Shown here: piece by piece, positions 29,690-42,849 of the stretch
Layout: each line of letters starts with the position of its first letter
Numbering within the stretch: position 1 is the first letter of the stretch
Assembly: GCA_030549495.1 (NCBI GenBank)
Contig: JAUIRK010000567.1
Location: 164,501-228,500 of the forward strand
Source: Nectonema munidae
Lineage: Eukaryota; Nematomorpha; Nectonematoida; Nectonematidae
Direction: 5' to 3'
Length of the DNA stretch: 64,000 bases
Notes under the pieces: generated by a model
What the model was told of the DNA's origin: nothing
Seen by the model: the letters and a program-made list of their open reading frames with translations, nothing else
Database searches by the model: none
Position numbers and translations under genes: made by a program

Positions 29690-32600
29690 GATCCAAATTT
29701 TTCCTACTTCAAATCCGTAAAATGACATGGCTAAATGTTCAGTGTGCACTAGAATAGTCTTTAGCTGGATATATGATATGCATTTATTTTCAATGCTTTC
29801 CTTCATTGAATATTTCAAAAAATTTCGCATAAAAAATGTTATAAAATCGCTGGGGCAAATCTTCTTCTATATATTCGCCCATAGAGTGGAGGCAGGTGAA
29901 TTTAAATTCTCTCTTTATCCCCGTCTTCCTTCAACTTTCTTTTTTGACCCAAGCACTTCTAAAATTTGTACTTACATATACTTGCTTTGTTGTCCGTGAC
30001 GCGTGAAGTCTTTTTATGTTGCTCCCGCTCTTTCTATCTTGAAAAAATTGAAAAAATTGGAAAAGTATTTTTCCTTAAATTTTCAAAACCTCAGCTCAAA
30101 GACGTGAAAGAATTTCAAGTCTTTTTATCCAAAATTTTTAAAACGGCGTATTTAATATCATGCAAATTAATTGCTCATAATTAAACAAAAAATGTGATTG
30201 ACACTTGAGTATCCAAACAATCAAGGCCAATCCCTGTTCATCATGCTTCATTATAAAGCTAAAGGTATTATGGGTGCTTTTCATGACCAAGGAAAAATTA
30301 GTATAGAATTATGAGCATAGAAAAATGATTACAAAAATTAAAGTCATCTAATTAATTTAAAAGTTTTTTTTGAAAATCTATAACAGAGATACAAAAATCA
30401 AAAAATCACTTTATTTTTCAAGGCATAATTCATAAGGAGCTCATCAGAGGCCTAGCCTTTAGTAGTTAGAGGAGGTTATAAAACTCTACGGGGTGTGAGG
30501 GGACAATGCAATATTCTAAGTTTGTGCTTTTTATAGATATTATAACTGAACTTTCCTGTAATTTTTCAGAAGTGCAAAAGTTTTATCAAGGGACCTGAAC
30601 TTCTGACTTCTTGACTACGCATGTGCGGGTTATATATGCGATGGAGTGAATATAAAAAAAATGAACAATAACTATGAAAATCGGGTTTAGAATATTCACT
30701 AACAAAATCATGCACGCAAATTAAGATCTACTTAAAACTTTTTACATGTAAGTTATACGATTTCTTTCCAACGTTTTTGTAAATAGAAAGAAATCAAACA
30801 CAATATTAAAACAAACAATAAGTTATGATTGGGAGCAACAAAGGTTGACGTATAAATTCTTTAAAAATTAACCTAACGTTCTCAAAATCTAAACTTTATT
30901 TGTAAATAAATTGACACAAAAAATTATTCTATAACAAATTTTGTCAGCTATTGTCAATTATTATTATTGTAAGATACCATGTAATCTTATTCTCTATGAA
31001 AATGCGTAATCTTTGGACAAATTGATTTTAATCACTGAAATTTTTCTTTCCCTTGCCTGTTGACTGTGCTAGAGAAGAAATATGTTTCTTTTTTCATATG
31101 TTACTTATTTATACCACAAACAGGATCTTCAAATTTGATGTATCTATATAAATCAAATGCATCTTTGTAAGATTCAAAGACTACGTTTTTCAATTATTTT
31201 TTGTGTACCAGAATGGATGAGTCAAAATTTTTATCTATATTAAAAATTATCTGGCAAATAATTATAAAAATGAAATATATTTTTATTTGGTTTGCAAACT
31301 CTTCAGTATATAAAGTCAATTTCAAAAGTTTTGCATTCTTGCTCTTTGTTTGCCAGCTTGTTAAATTTTTACAAAATCTAGATTACTTAAAGTTTACTTT
31401 TGTTGACCTAATAACTTGGGCTTCTTTTACACATTTTAGTGTTTTAGAATAAGTGCTATTGGAATTCAAAAGTTGATTTTATAAAAAAATATTTAGGATA
31501 TCAAATTTTATTGGCATTGGCAGAAGTGTGGCCCACATATTTCCTCTCGCCTTGACCCTCTCTCTCTCTCTTTTATATGCAAGTTTTTACTCTTTATTCT
31601 CATGGCCTCACATTTGGAAAACAAATTTTGTGCGCGTTTCGTCCCAATCCAGATGAGTGACAAGTGACAGGAAGTTGAATTAGGGGAAAAGAACAACATA
31701 AAATTTAATAAGGAGGGCGAGTTCAAAATTTTAACTAGCACGTACTCTCGCCTATGTCCATCCTCCACACTAGTTTGTTCGAAAGTAAAAATTAGCCAAA
31801 CTGTAAAATGAAAATAAATGGATGGACTAATTCTGAATGGATCAGTTTAAATGGACGAATTTGTCTTAGAAAAAAAATCATTACGTTTAGACGAATTCCA
31901 GGATGGACCAGGATTTGAAAGCAAGATTATATTGAGTAAAATATCAGTTAGTTTATAAGGTGGATTAGTTATGTAATTAGGAAATTGTTTAGCTAATTAG
32001 TTAACTTGTTAGGTTAGTGAATAGTTTGGACTAAGACTTTATAATTTTTTTAATAAGTCTTAGAGACTAAGACTTTGGACTAAGCTGGATTAGTTCTTGA
32101 TGTTAGTTAGATTAGTGAATACGGTTAGTTTGTTAGTTAGATTTTAAATAGTTTTGCCGCTAAAATTAAATATTAGTATTATTTGATCATTTATTTTAGC
32201 TGAAAATAAGTTATAGCCTTTTTTTTAAGAAAACTCTTACCTTGCATATGGAAAAGGATCTTTGGGTATGCTTAATTTTGTGGAAGCGAATTTAGAACAC
32301 TCTTCAAAAGCACTTCACCTGATGATACCAACAAAGAAATAAACAGCCCACAAGACTCTTTGTCGTCACTTTGAAAAAATGCGCGTAAAAGTAGAAAATT
32401 CTGGCGTGCAAAGCCTAACTAAGATGCAGCAACTCACTTTACACTTTTCAAGGACAAGTATATTACAGCTGCTGATGACGACAAAGTATCCTCATTTGCT
32501 ATATGTGTAGGAAAAATGAAGAGTCAGGCGGGCGTATTATTTTAATAATTCGTAATAATAATAAGGAGAGCACCATTAAGGCTGTCTTTTCGGCTGATGA

Positions 32601-35600
32601 GTGAAGAATGGGCTTTCATGAATGTTGAGGCTTCCAAGTAGAAGAATGGAGAAAGCTTGATGCGAAGAGGCACACAAGTTTCATTCGATTACTGCGTGTG
32701 TGAGTGTAGTACTTCGTAATCTTTGTTGTCAATATTGCGCGCAAGACAAAACGTTAATTATACTTTTGTGTACGCGAATTCATTACACAATGCCAGATAT
32801 ATGTGTGTGCTTCTTGTTCACTGTAAAACAACTATAAGCTGTTGTTGGTATCGAAAAAAACGCAAAAGGAATTTTATTATTTTATTTTTTGCAAGAGCAG
32901 AGATAAAAGTTTTCTTGATTAATTCCTTTTACACTCACTCATCACAGAACATTAAGTAGAGGTACATATTTAGGCTAAGGCCAAAATATATATCATCGTC
33001 GTCATCTTTATTATATGTTATTATTTTTACTAGTATACCTTTTGTTGTGATTGTCGTCGACGTTGAGCATGAAAAATGGTTTTTCTTTTCAATGCAATCA
33101 ACATCACAGCGTGCATGCAAACGTACTCAGAGCTATTTCTCCAAAGGTAAAACAAATGGCGTTGGAAGCATAATGAAAAAAATCATAAAAAGATATAAAC
33201 TTGAACAAACTTTTTCAACATTATGAAAAGCAGCGGCGCGCTTGCGTGCTCACACTTCGCACAATATTATTACGCGCAAATTAAAACTTAGTTTGTATGC
33301 CCTGACAATCATCATGATAATTTCTTTTACCATCGGAGATTGAAAGTTGAAATCGTGTCAGCCTCATCAAAGTCATATATGTGCTATAACATATTTTAGT
33401 TGTTTGCTAAGGCAAAATTATCTTCTCTATCTATCCAAACAAATAAATAGGAAATCCTAGGCATACATCTCATGCACATCCACTTCTTTCCATGTATAAT
33501 GAGTGCATTTTTGCTGTGCAATTAATTAAGAATCTTGTGTTAGTTAGGGAAATAAATATATATCTCTTTTAAAGAGAAGGCTTACTTGTGTTTTTGCTAT
33601 TTCAATGCTTGTTTGACCCACTTGTACAGATCAGGCAACACTAGACATATAGAACGAGTTGACAGAGAGAGAAAACAGCAAAGAGTTCAGTTTTTATAAG
33701 TTAAAGGCTGGATTAGTTACTTATTTTTAACGCAAAAACAATGTACATTTTATGAGTGTATGTAGATATACATTTATTTAAGTAAACACAAACCTGGGGA
33801 ATGAAAGAAGTTTTATATAGTGTACTCTGTTGTTAGCACATTATTAGGCCAAAGGAAAGTCAATAGAAATTATTATTTTTTTGAGTGGGGAAAATTATTC
33901 AAAAAAGGTTGTATTAAAAGTAAAGTTTTAATTCAGAATCATAGACGCCAAAGATCAACTTGGCATCAAATCGTTCGAATCCGACAGTGAGCGTTTTTGC
34001 TTATGTAAGTAGTAGTAGTGCTATTACGCTATCTTGAAGTCAACACAACTTTCTACCTTTTCCGTGTATTCTTTTTAAAGATCAATTATAGCTCGTTAAA
34101 TAACAAAGAAACATTTGATAATGTTTTCTACATAGCTTAAATTGTAAGACGTGTGGATGATATCACATATGTTTGATTGGATATTTATATCACTCAACAG
34201 ACATACTGTTAGAATATGTAGGTTAGTTTATAGATCTGTCTGACTAGAGCACATGATATCGGCACACATTATTGAATCGTATGTGAGTTAGAGAAAGTAA
34301 AGGTATTTCAAGTGATTTACAGAATTGAATGAATTGAGAGCCTGCCTTTAAATTTTAAACTAGTTTCAATATATTTTTGCCATAGAAATTCTGTGCATTT
34401 TATAAGCAGCTCTTTGTTGTAGATTGCTTTTTGAGATATCAATATAATATTATTGGGATGATTTTTTCCGATTAAATTACGATCTACGCTGTTAAAGTGG
34501 TCTGATAAGAAGTGAAGTGAGGATCATTTAAATTTTTCATGGTTTTTAAGTAATGTTTACCATTAAGAACCTGATTTAAATTGGTGAAGGCGTAGGTCTA
34601 GGAATATATTAAAAGAGCCTTATGAGACATTGCACATTTTTGCGACAGTTATTTTATATATTTTGTAACATGCTTTATTAAATTTGATACCCCTTTTATC
34701 TGTAATCAACATTTCAGAACAGAATATGGACTTTTTTTTAAGAAAAATCAATAAATTCTTTTTTACGCCGTTTTGATTTGGAAATTTAGATGTTTTATGA
34801 ACTTTAATGGTAACAAGTTTGCTATGTTGATGCAATTGGGACTTTTGTTGAATCATCTAAACAGATCTCTTTGTTTAAAAGATTTAGATTACAACTCTTT
34901 CAGCATTACTAAAACTTATTAGCCTTTTTTTATGTCACAGTTTACAATAAGTCAACATTTCGATGTTCATTGATATTATTATTCAACTATTTGTTCCATA
35001 TAAAGAGACCCAAAATTGTGTCTCTTTAGCTGAAACAATTCTTTACCAAATTTTAATTTAAAAATGTAACTTTCTGAAATTCCATATGAACAAATTCGAT
35101 CAGTGATATAAAACTTGAAGAAAAGTAGTGAAAACTCTGTACCTTTTGTGAATTTCATAGGGTTAACCATAACACACATGACCAATATGATGAATAACAA
35201 GGAGTTAAAATTTTATTAAATAAGAAGTAATTGATATATTTGAAGAAACTACCATTATTACACAGTTAAAATATAAGTCCAGATTTCCATACACTTTCAA
35301 GGGCTTTTATTGAAATCTAAGAGTTTGTACATTGTTGACATATTGTCCTTTATGTCACCATAGAGTTCTGTGTCAGGCGATGTTAATATCTGAGTCTACT
35401 TTTTACCTTTTTTGAAACCCTTTCGTGTGGAGTGCCATAATGCATAAGATCTGATTCAAAACATTTTGATAGTATTCGTTCAAATAGCTGGGGGTTGTTG
35501 GAAGTTATATCTGCAGCTCTATTAGGTCCAGATGTTTCACCTTACCCATTTCCTCGTATTCTGTTATATGAAAAAAGAGCCTTAATGTTCCAGCAAATCG

Positions 35601-37320
35601 ATATCTACGTATGTGTTTGATCATCATATGCCTAATTTGGAAATTATCAGCTCTTGAATTTAACACAAAACATTTGATCGTTGGCTATAGAGTTTGGATT
35701 ACAAAGAGATGGCTCGGATAGAGCTTGTAGGGTTTTACAGGTACTGATTTTTGAATTCAGTATTATAATTATAAGTGGAATCTATGTAACGTTGGAATTT
35801 ATAGTCGAATGATTCAGAGATTGAATGATTTCTATAAAAAAATTAGCCATATACGATTACCTTGATTCCTTCGATATTAATGGGAGATTTTGCAATTAGA
35901 TCTAAAAGTAGAGTTGATTGTTAGGTTTTTTAGATTTAAACATGGGATTTTATACATTCCAAAATCTTTGTCATGGACAAAATTTAAATTTTGAGTCTCT
36001 TTTATAAGAAATTTTTGACAGGTCCCATATGTACTATTTCAATGAGACTTTCGCTACTTTGAGTGAAAAACCGTGTTTGCATTCAGGTAATATTTTACGG
36101 CTCTCCTTATATCCTGCATATAAATAGCTGTAGAGTCCATTGGAATTTATTGTGAGCTAAAATCCTTTTTATTTTACGATTTTTGTTAGGGGTAAGTGTA
36201 ATTGATTCTTAAAAAATTTCCTTAAATTCTACTGCACTTTCATCATATTCTTTTAATTAAATCAGAGTAAAGCTGGTTTTCTTGTTCATTAAACCATCTT
36301 TCCCAATTTATAGATGATAAATCGAGTTTATTTAATTATTTAAAATTTTTTACAGACCCAAAATGAATAATTGATTATCATAAATAAACAAATTCTTATG
36401 TTTTCTTTTTGTAAGACTACACAGTAAATACTACACAGATAAACTAATTAAAAGTAAGAATTTTTATCTTTAGGAAACATTTCTCAATTCACAGAAATTG
36501 AAACTAATTCAGGAAAAGTTTTTTTAGAATTTGGCTAATCATTTTTTAAATTGTAACAACAACTAACTTTAGTAGATAAATTTAAAACATACTTTTGTAT
36601 AAAATAATAAAAATTAGAAAAAACTTGATATAAAATGGTTTAAATATAATAGATAGGACAATGAAATACTATTTTTGATTTTTTATTTTAATCTGTTTCT
36701 GTCTAGGTTTATAAATGTCTCTTTGTATTTTGAGATCAATTTGTCATGAACTTCGAATCCTGTATCCTTCGGTGGGTAAAGTTTCTCTTATTTTCCTAAT
36801 CTATTTATGTATAAGAGATTCAAATTTTTTAATAAAGTAACTTTTAAATAAGTTAAATTTTAGAAGCTGTTGAATAATACTAAGCGTGGATTCGTCAAAA
36901 TATTAATATTTATAAATGATAGATTGAGTTTATTTTAATCCATTTGATTGTGCAATTCACATAACTATGCAACATCACTCTATCTGTAATGCATATAAAA
37001 ATGTGTTTTATATCTAGTAACTCACACTTTATTATCGTCAAGTCCTAAAAAATAAAATAACATCGGTTGGGCGATTAAATTGTACCGCCTTTATATATCT
37101 GCCCTTGAAACTTTAGATGAGGGATCGATCACTTTTGATTATTTTTTATATCAGATTTGTTTAATTACCCAACTGGAAATAAATATAGAAAGTAAAAAAT
37201 AGAATAATGAAAAATCGCTTTTGCCACCCTATGTAGACAAAAAAGCATTACTTGTTATAAATTTATGGCTAAAAATAAGGATTAAAAAAATTCAAAATAA
37301 AAATTGTAAAAATTTTGAAG
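29690..37320. other. Long region without a supported gene
   Basis: Open frames here are short and AT-driven. A GC-richer block at 31500-33260 includes, on the minus strand, a strong donor CATATGCAAG|GTAAGAG (near 32242), so it may hold an untranslated exon or promoter of a minus-strand gene; no coding exon was confirmed. A TTAG-rich but irregular tract lies at 31940-32150. Between about 34600 and 36300 the minus strand carries scattered, interrupted protein-like segments that look like the remains of a mobile or captured element, but I could not assign a family. Nothing else was recognised. Confidence 0.3.
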
Positions 37321-37329
37321 TGAGACTGC

Positions 37330-38240
37330 GCACAGCTTCTGGTATATGTGCGTTAAGCTACTGAGGATGCAATTCGAAGTCAATTACCCTTGAACAATGA
37401 AATGACAACTACAACAAAAGAGGAAGACGTGCTCGAGCTTATGATAACTTTTTCAAAGAAAATGGTCTCCAATAGACCAAGATAGTTGGTTGCACAACTG
37501 ATGGCGCTCCTCTTATGCTTGGGAGAAAATCTGGGTTCCAAGCTCGGGTGTAAGCACTGGCTCCATCTATTACTTCTGTTCACTGTTTCATACACCGATT
37601 TGCTCTCTCTGATAAAGTTCTACCTTCCGATATGAAGACAAGATTGAAACTGGTGGTTAAGATGGTATACTACATTATGACATCTGCCCTAAATAGTCGT
37701 CTCTTCAAGGTCATCTGTGAGGATATCGGATCAGAATACACATCATTGCTTTTCAAAGGGAAGTGAGGTAGCTGTCTCGAGGGAATACCACTATGCTCCT
37801 TTTTGTGCTTAGAAAGGAGCTGCTTCAGTTTTTCCAAACAAAATATCACGAAGTTCAGAAGATCCTTGAAAGTTTTCATTCTTTACCTTGCCTACCTGTC
37901 AGATATTTTTATAGTCATGTATCCTTTCAATTGTTCTCTTCAGGGCGCTGAGAATAACATCGTTTTCTTAATCAAATTGACTGCATTTACTCAAAAGCTC
38001 GATTTGTGGATTGAGAACAGACCGTTTGGAATGTGTGAGAATGTGGCGTCACTTGGGGAGGGGGAGCCTAGTATTGCATTTGGTCAAGAGATCACCAAAG
38101 ATCTCCTTCTGTTGAAAGATGAAATCAGGTATGACTTTTTCACTGATCGTGATGCACAAACATGCACTTACATTCTGAATCCATTCACTACTATTAACAC
38201 TGGTGACAACAAACTTTTCAAACTTATATTCATTCATAGG
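37330..38240 (+). pseudogene. hAT transposase relic (ZBED5/SCAND3-like lineage)
   Basis: Across frames the plus strand reads LPLN...TTKEEDVLEL, VGCTTDGAPLMLGRKSGFQA, THC-type block SVHCFIHRFALSDKVLP, LKLVVKMVYYIM...LNSRLF, a segment like LLFHTEVRWLSRG that is damaged, LRKELLQFFQTKYHE, YLSDIF, then the open frame 37803-38267 with FLIKLTAFTQKLDLW and DAQTCTYILNPF. This order is that of the hAT transposases that gave rise to ZBED5, SCAND3 and GTF2IRD2-type genes. Several stops and frame changes are present. The C-terminal dimerisation block is missing, and the relic stops against a piggyBac relic of opposite strand near 38240. Confidence 0.8.
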
Positions 38241-38669
38241 CATACCGATTTGATTCTTCGACAATGAATTCATTAATTTTTTCACTAAACAAAAGTTCGA
38301 AAATTTCATATGGTTCGATATTCATTAGATCTGCCCTTGTTTCTTCAAGAGATTAAAAATCAATGATGTCAAGAGGAACTAACTTGCTAGATTTTTTCCA
38401 AATAGGAGCATCTTCAAGAGACTTTTTTCGCTTTCTTTGAATTTGAGTTGGATTGGAAACACCTTCTTTTCGTTGAACCTCAAGTTTTCCTACAACATCG
38501 TTTAGAAGATTATCTGAAGCTAAAGATTTTCATTTTCAGATTCGTTATCAGTTTCTCATGAGTCTCCAGCATTTGGAGGGAGGATAATTACATCAATTTG
38601 GGCATTACTTTCATTACCCAAAACATCTTCAATCGCTTCTTCAAGTGTCATATATTCACGTGCTTCCAT
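38240..38669 (-). pseudogene. piggyBac transposase relic, N-terminal part
   Basis: From an ATG at 38669 the minus strand reads MEAREYMTLEEAIEDVLG, then IDVIILPPNAGDS, an in-frame stop, and ETDNESENEN; further on, in other frames, LEDAPIWKKSS and EPYEIFELLFSEKINEFI, then VEESNRYAYE. These are the acidic N-terminus and the FELFFDDEL..IVEETNRYA block of piggyBac transposases. The catalytic part is absent, cut off at the hAT relic. At 38940-38952 the sequence CTTAATGGGTTAA equals the terminal CCCATTAAG plus TTAA of the MITEs at 5.4 and 18.9 kb and may be this element's own end. Confidence 0.75.
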
Positions 38670-38726
38670 ACAAAAGATAAAGATTAGAATAAAGTTAAAA
38701 GCAAACACTAAAAGGAAAAATTATTG

Positions 38727-39328
38727 ATGAAAGGTCTTTTCATAAAGTGTGAAAGTTGGAAGCATGCAATAAATAATCTTTTCAGAGAGATCAGGCGTCA
38801 TTTGTTATGCGAAAAACAAGTTATTGATGTGTTTCACATAAGGTGATGCTGGAGCCAATCTACAGGAACATTAAATTACACAAGACCGATTTATTTCCAT
38901 GTTAATATTCTTCTAGCCTTAATATTTTATGTTCTGGCCTTAATGGGTTAATTAAGACGTCTGCTGTTTTATATGCTATAGATAAAAGTCTCATTCTTTT
39001 ATAAAAATGACAATTTCTTTCAAGTATCCTTTCGGATATAACAAATTTCATGAATAAAAAGTTTAAGTTTCGTTCTTCTCGGAAGTTGATTAAATCTTAC
39101 CCTGAAAAATTAAAAGACTTCACTGAACTAAAATATCCTACTTCTCAATTCCTAATTTTTTAACTTTATTTTTAGAAACCGATTCGGAGTATGCCAATGA
39201 TGCAATATATATTGGGAGAATTCCGCAAGCACAATTTGACCTCTGCCAAGAATTGTAGACCTCCAAATGAAATGACGCATATACTTCAAACGTATTTAAT
39301 GTATCTCGAGAACTTGCGCAAACATATG
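38727..39328 (+). CDS. FMC1: FMC1-like mitochondrial ATP synthase assembly factor, two exons seen
   Basis: The exon at 39176-39328 (51 codons, phase 0 at both ends, acceptor TTTATTTTTAG, donor CATATG|GTATAT) reads without gaps against human FMC1 as I recall it: shared are Y.L...FR.H..TS.K.CR...E......TYL..L...RKH. A candidate first exon at 38727-38819 starts MKGLFIKCESWKHAI and continues NNLFREIRRHLLCEKQ, like the LLREL..YL start of FMC1; it ends CAA|GTTATT, a weak donor, and also phase 0. Spacing between the FREIRR block and the QYIL block is within a residue of the human protein. FMC1 acts in the mitochondrial matrix in assembly of F1Fo-ATP synthase. The conserved C-terminus (GERSVEE..VGLKLP in human) was not found and should lie on a further exon. 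Exon 1 lies next to a piggyBac relic, so it is less certain (about 0.5) than exon 2 (about 0.85). Confidence 0.72.
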
Positions 39329-40144
39329 GTATATATTCCTCTCGCTTTTGTGCTGTCATTCTTTAGACTTCAGTTCTAAGAATAATTAATTTTCAATTCT
39401 AAGAAGTCGGATAAATAACTCCATTTATAAGCCTAAAAATATTTGCTTACTTTTATTCCTCCTCATCTGAATGGAGGATTTTGTGATCTGGTTTAATTGA
39501 TATATAGTTATTCTTTACGTGTATATAATTTGGTGATCTTAGCCAACGGGTTCCAGGAGAAAAGGCATATAACGGGAAGAGATATACTTTTTAGTAAGGT
39601 GTAGATACGATGATTGCCACAACTGAACACCCACCAATAAGCGGTCTGTATTAACCAAATATTCATACTTTGACTTTTCCTCATTTTGTATACAAATCCC
39701 CGATGAAAAAAATATAAATTTAATGGACTAAAAGAGAATACATAAAAAAACATCTTGAAATCGAATGTAACTATAGTCTTTGGAGTCTGTATCATACGTA
39801 TATCTCTTTTAGCTTCAGTGACGGGGTGGGGGGGGGGGGCTATCTAAAACTTCTCTTATACCAAATTGGCTACATCTTTTGCTACCATACTTCGTGACAT
39901 TTCCTAAAATTGATAGCTGCATCTTTTGATACCATTGTCATGGCAGTTGAATGTCCTTTTCATGCCTAAATCTGTCAATCAAAACCAAAAGTTAAACTTT
40001 TTCAGCAAAATTCCGACAGTCTCACTAGTTAAGCTTATAACTTTGGTTCTTATTATATACTCGTTTGAAAATTTATAAATATATACAGTTTTGAACACAT
40101 AACACTTTATAGTTGAAAAATTTTTTAAAATCATGAATATACCT
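39329..40144. other. Noncoding stretch with a G-run
   Basis: CAGTGACGGGGTGGGGG at 39817 with a run of G resembles the ends of the hAT-like MITEs, without a matching right end. No third FMC1-like exon was found here. Confidence 0.3.
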
Positions 40145-40720
40145 TCAAATTTTACATATAACAAATCAACAATCCGAATTTCATTTATAAATTCCTTTTG
40201 CATTTAGAATTTGAAAATACTTATGATTGTGAAACCAAGTTGCGGTTTATTTCTAAAATCTGTCTTCGAGAACATTCATTCAAATTTTACAGGAAATATC
40301 ACATTTTGTATAAATCAATGAATTTATTTATAGATTATTTTGATTTGGATGTCAAAATACTATAAGTGTGAAACAAAGTTGCGGTTTATTTCTAAAATCT
40401 GTCTTTGAGAACATTTATTTAAATTTTACAGGAAATAAACGCATTTTTATATCAAATCAACAATGTCAATTTAATTTATAGATTGTTTTTGCATTTGGAT
40501 TCAAAATTACCTAAAAGTGTAAAATAAATTTGTGGTTCACTTCTAAAAATTGTTCCCAAAAACAAAATTTGCGGTTTACATCTAATATCTGTCTACGAGA
40601 ACCAAATTTTACATGAAATACACACATTTTTATAACAAATGAATAATGCCTATTCCAATTATAGATTGTTTTTGTATTTAGAATTTGAAAATACTTGTAA
40701 GCGTGAATCAAATTTGCAAA
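40145..40720. repeat. Tandem array A, about four units of 140-180 bp
   Basis: Units share GCATTTAGAATTTGAAAATA-like starts, GTGAAACAAAGTTGCGGTTT, ATTTCTAAAATCTGTCTTCG and AAATTTTACAGGAAATA. Starts fall near 40145 (partial), 40201, 40341, 40490 and 40673. Units differ by substitutions and small length changes, so the array is not recent. Confidence 0.8.
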
Positions 40721-40724
40721 TCAG

Positions 40725-40870
40725 GTGTTTTACACATATATACCCATTTTCAAGTAGGCTGAATCTAACAGTGATGTTTATTTTTTATAAAAATTAATCA
40801 TACCTGTCAAAAAATGATTGACATATGACACTTCAACTGAAATAAAGGACTTCATGATTAAATAGTTATA
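40725..40870 (-). repeat. Repeat unit B, inverted copy
   Basis: The reverse complement of the B unit found in three direct copies at 42034-42480: shared are GTCATATGTCAATCA, TTTTTTGACAGG, ACTTGAAAATGGGTATATAT and the TATAACTA start. It directly follows array A. Confidence 0.8.
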
Positions 40871-42033
40871 CGTAACTATATATGTAATTTATTTTGTCAC
40901 AGAATAAATAGAGGTAGGCAAAACAAAATAGCAAAAAAAGAAAATATAACTGAAAATGATATAGAACTAAAAACGGGATTTTATACCGAATTCAATGAGG
41001 TGATTCATTTAAATGAAATTAATTAAATACCAAACAAGGACTCTGTTTTGATGCGCATCATTTTATTAAAAGGAGAAAGACACTTCGTTTATAGCATTCA
41101 CTCTACAATATCTCGAAACAAGTTGAATCGGTTAATTTAAATAAGTTTGGTGTTTCACCACTTTGAGAAAGTTTTATACGTATAATCAAACAATATACAA
41201 ATGAACGAAGATGATAAAGTTGAAACATAATTTATTTATAATAAACATTTGATTGTTTTTTTATATCTAATCATTTGGTTGTCGTATCGTTTCCCTAAAA
41301 TGAAAAATATTCTCAACATGAGTTTTCTACATAAAATTTGCAATTTTATTTAATAATTGCTGGCAGTATTTAAAAAAAGTGAATGATCTCCTTTATTAAA
41401 AACTGTCAAGGATAATAAAAATAGTTTAAAAAAAAGAGAAAAACTTTATTCTATATATACATCGTTACTTTGGCATTTTCTGAAGAAGAGGGAGCCTACT
41501 TTATATATACAAATGTAAGAAAGTTTGAGAAGTTATAACTTCATTCCTCCGAAATAGAAACTTACCAAATTTTGCATATCTGTATGCACATATAAATGGA
41601 ATATTCAAAGTTTGAAAAAATTCGAAAAAGTTATACATAATATTTAAAAAAACATGATGTAATCATGCAAACTCCATTTGAAATATAATTCACAACGTAA
41701 TTTTCATTCTATAGTCTAAAAATGAAAAAAAAAATTTTGCACTTATATATATATGAATCAATTTTATAGTATAATGATGAGTATCAAAATTAATGTTCGT
41801 GCCTCATTGGAAATTTTGATACTGAAAAAATTTGTTTTATTATAGATTCCAAATAAAATCTAAACTTCAAAAAGAAATAAATTCATTTGTGAAATGACTA
41901 AAAATTTGAATATAGTCTTTGAAGAATAGCATGAAAACAAATCGTTCAAAAATCAGTACAATATATCTGACCGCAAACGTACCACGATTTTAAAAAAGCC
42001 ACAAATTAATCAAAAATGTTTAAAAAAATGTTT

Positions 42034-42500
42034 TATAACTACTTAAATAAAGAGTTAATTTTTTCAGTTGGGCTGTCATATGTCAATCAATTTTCTGATA
42101 GGTTAGAATGATTTTTTTAAAAAATAAACGTGACCATCGTATTCGGCATACATGAAAACGGGTGTATATAAATAGAAAACTTTGTATAACCATTTAAACT
42201 AAAAGTTTTTTTTCAGTTAAGCTGTCATATATCAATCAATTTTTTGACAGGTTTGGTTAATTTTTAAAAAAAGAAACGTGACCATCGTGTTAAGCACACT
42301 TGAAAATGGGTATATATGTGTAAAAAAACTTTGTATAACCTTTTAAACTAAAAGTTTCTCTTTTTTTGTTAAGCTGTCAAATATCAATCACTTTTTGACA
42401 AGTTTGATTGATTTTTATGAAAAAATAAATGTCACGATCAGATTCGCAATCAATCATTTATTAGGTTCACGCGAAAATTTTGTAAAAATTTACAATTATT
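42034..42500 (+). repeat. Tandem array B, three units of about 150 bp
   Basis: Units begin TATAACYAYTTAAA near 42034, 42185 and 42334, and contain GCTGTCATATGTCAATCAAT, TTTTTGACAGGTTTG, AACGTGACCATCGT and ATGGGTATATATGTG. The array ends with AGATTCGCAATCAATCAT and a TTAGGTTCACGCGAAAATTT segment. With the inverted unit at 40725-40870 it brackets about 1.2 kb and may form the two arms of a non-autonomous element. Confidence 0.85.
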
Positions 42501-42849
42501 CAAAAAAACCGAGGGGTAACTGAAGAAATGAAAATAGGCCGTCACTAATAGGGTTAAGAGAATACGAATCTTTCAAAAGCTCAGACTTATTTCAAATCCG
42601 CCTCTACCACCCAAATTCCTAGAGTATTCTCTATTGCAAAACGCTTGAGATTAGCTTTGGCTAAGTACGAGATTTTAGTAGCGTGATCTGTCGCCACGAT
42701 GACTAGTGATCAAGAGAAGTATGCCTTTGTCGTTGTATGTATGCTAAATCTCCATCTACCCTTCCATTCAAAGCTCATTAGATTGTCTAATTCTACCATG
42801 TTGTAACACGCAAGGCAGTATAAGTTAATTGAGAAACGAGGGAATGCTA

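Noticed and set aside
31940-32150. TTAG-rich tract as interstitial telomere repeats
   Set aside because: Arthropod telomeres are regular TTAGG arrays; here the units are irregular mixtures of GTTAG, ATTAG and TTAGTT.
33960-34010. GTTCGAATCC as a tRNA B box
   Set aside because: No A box or foldable cloverleaf lies upstream at the right distance.
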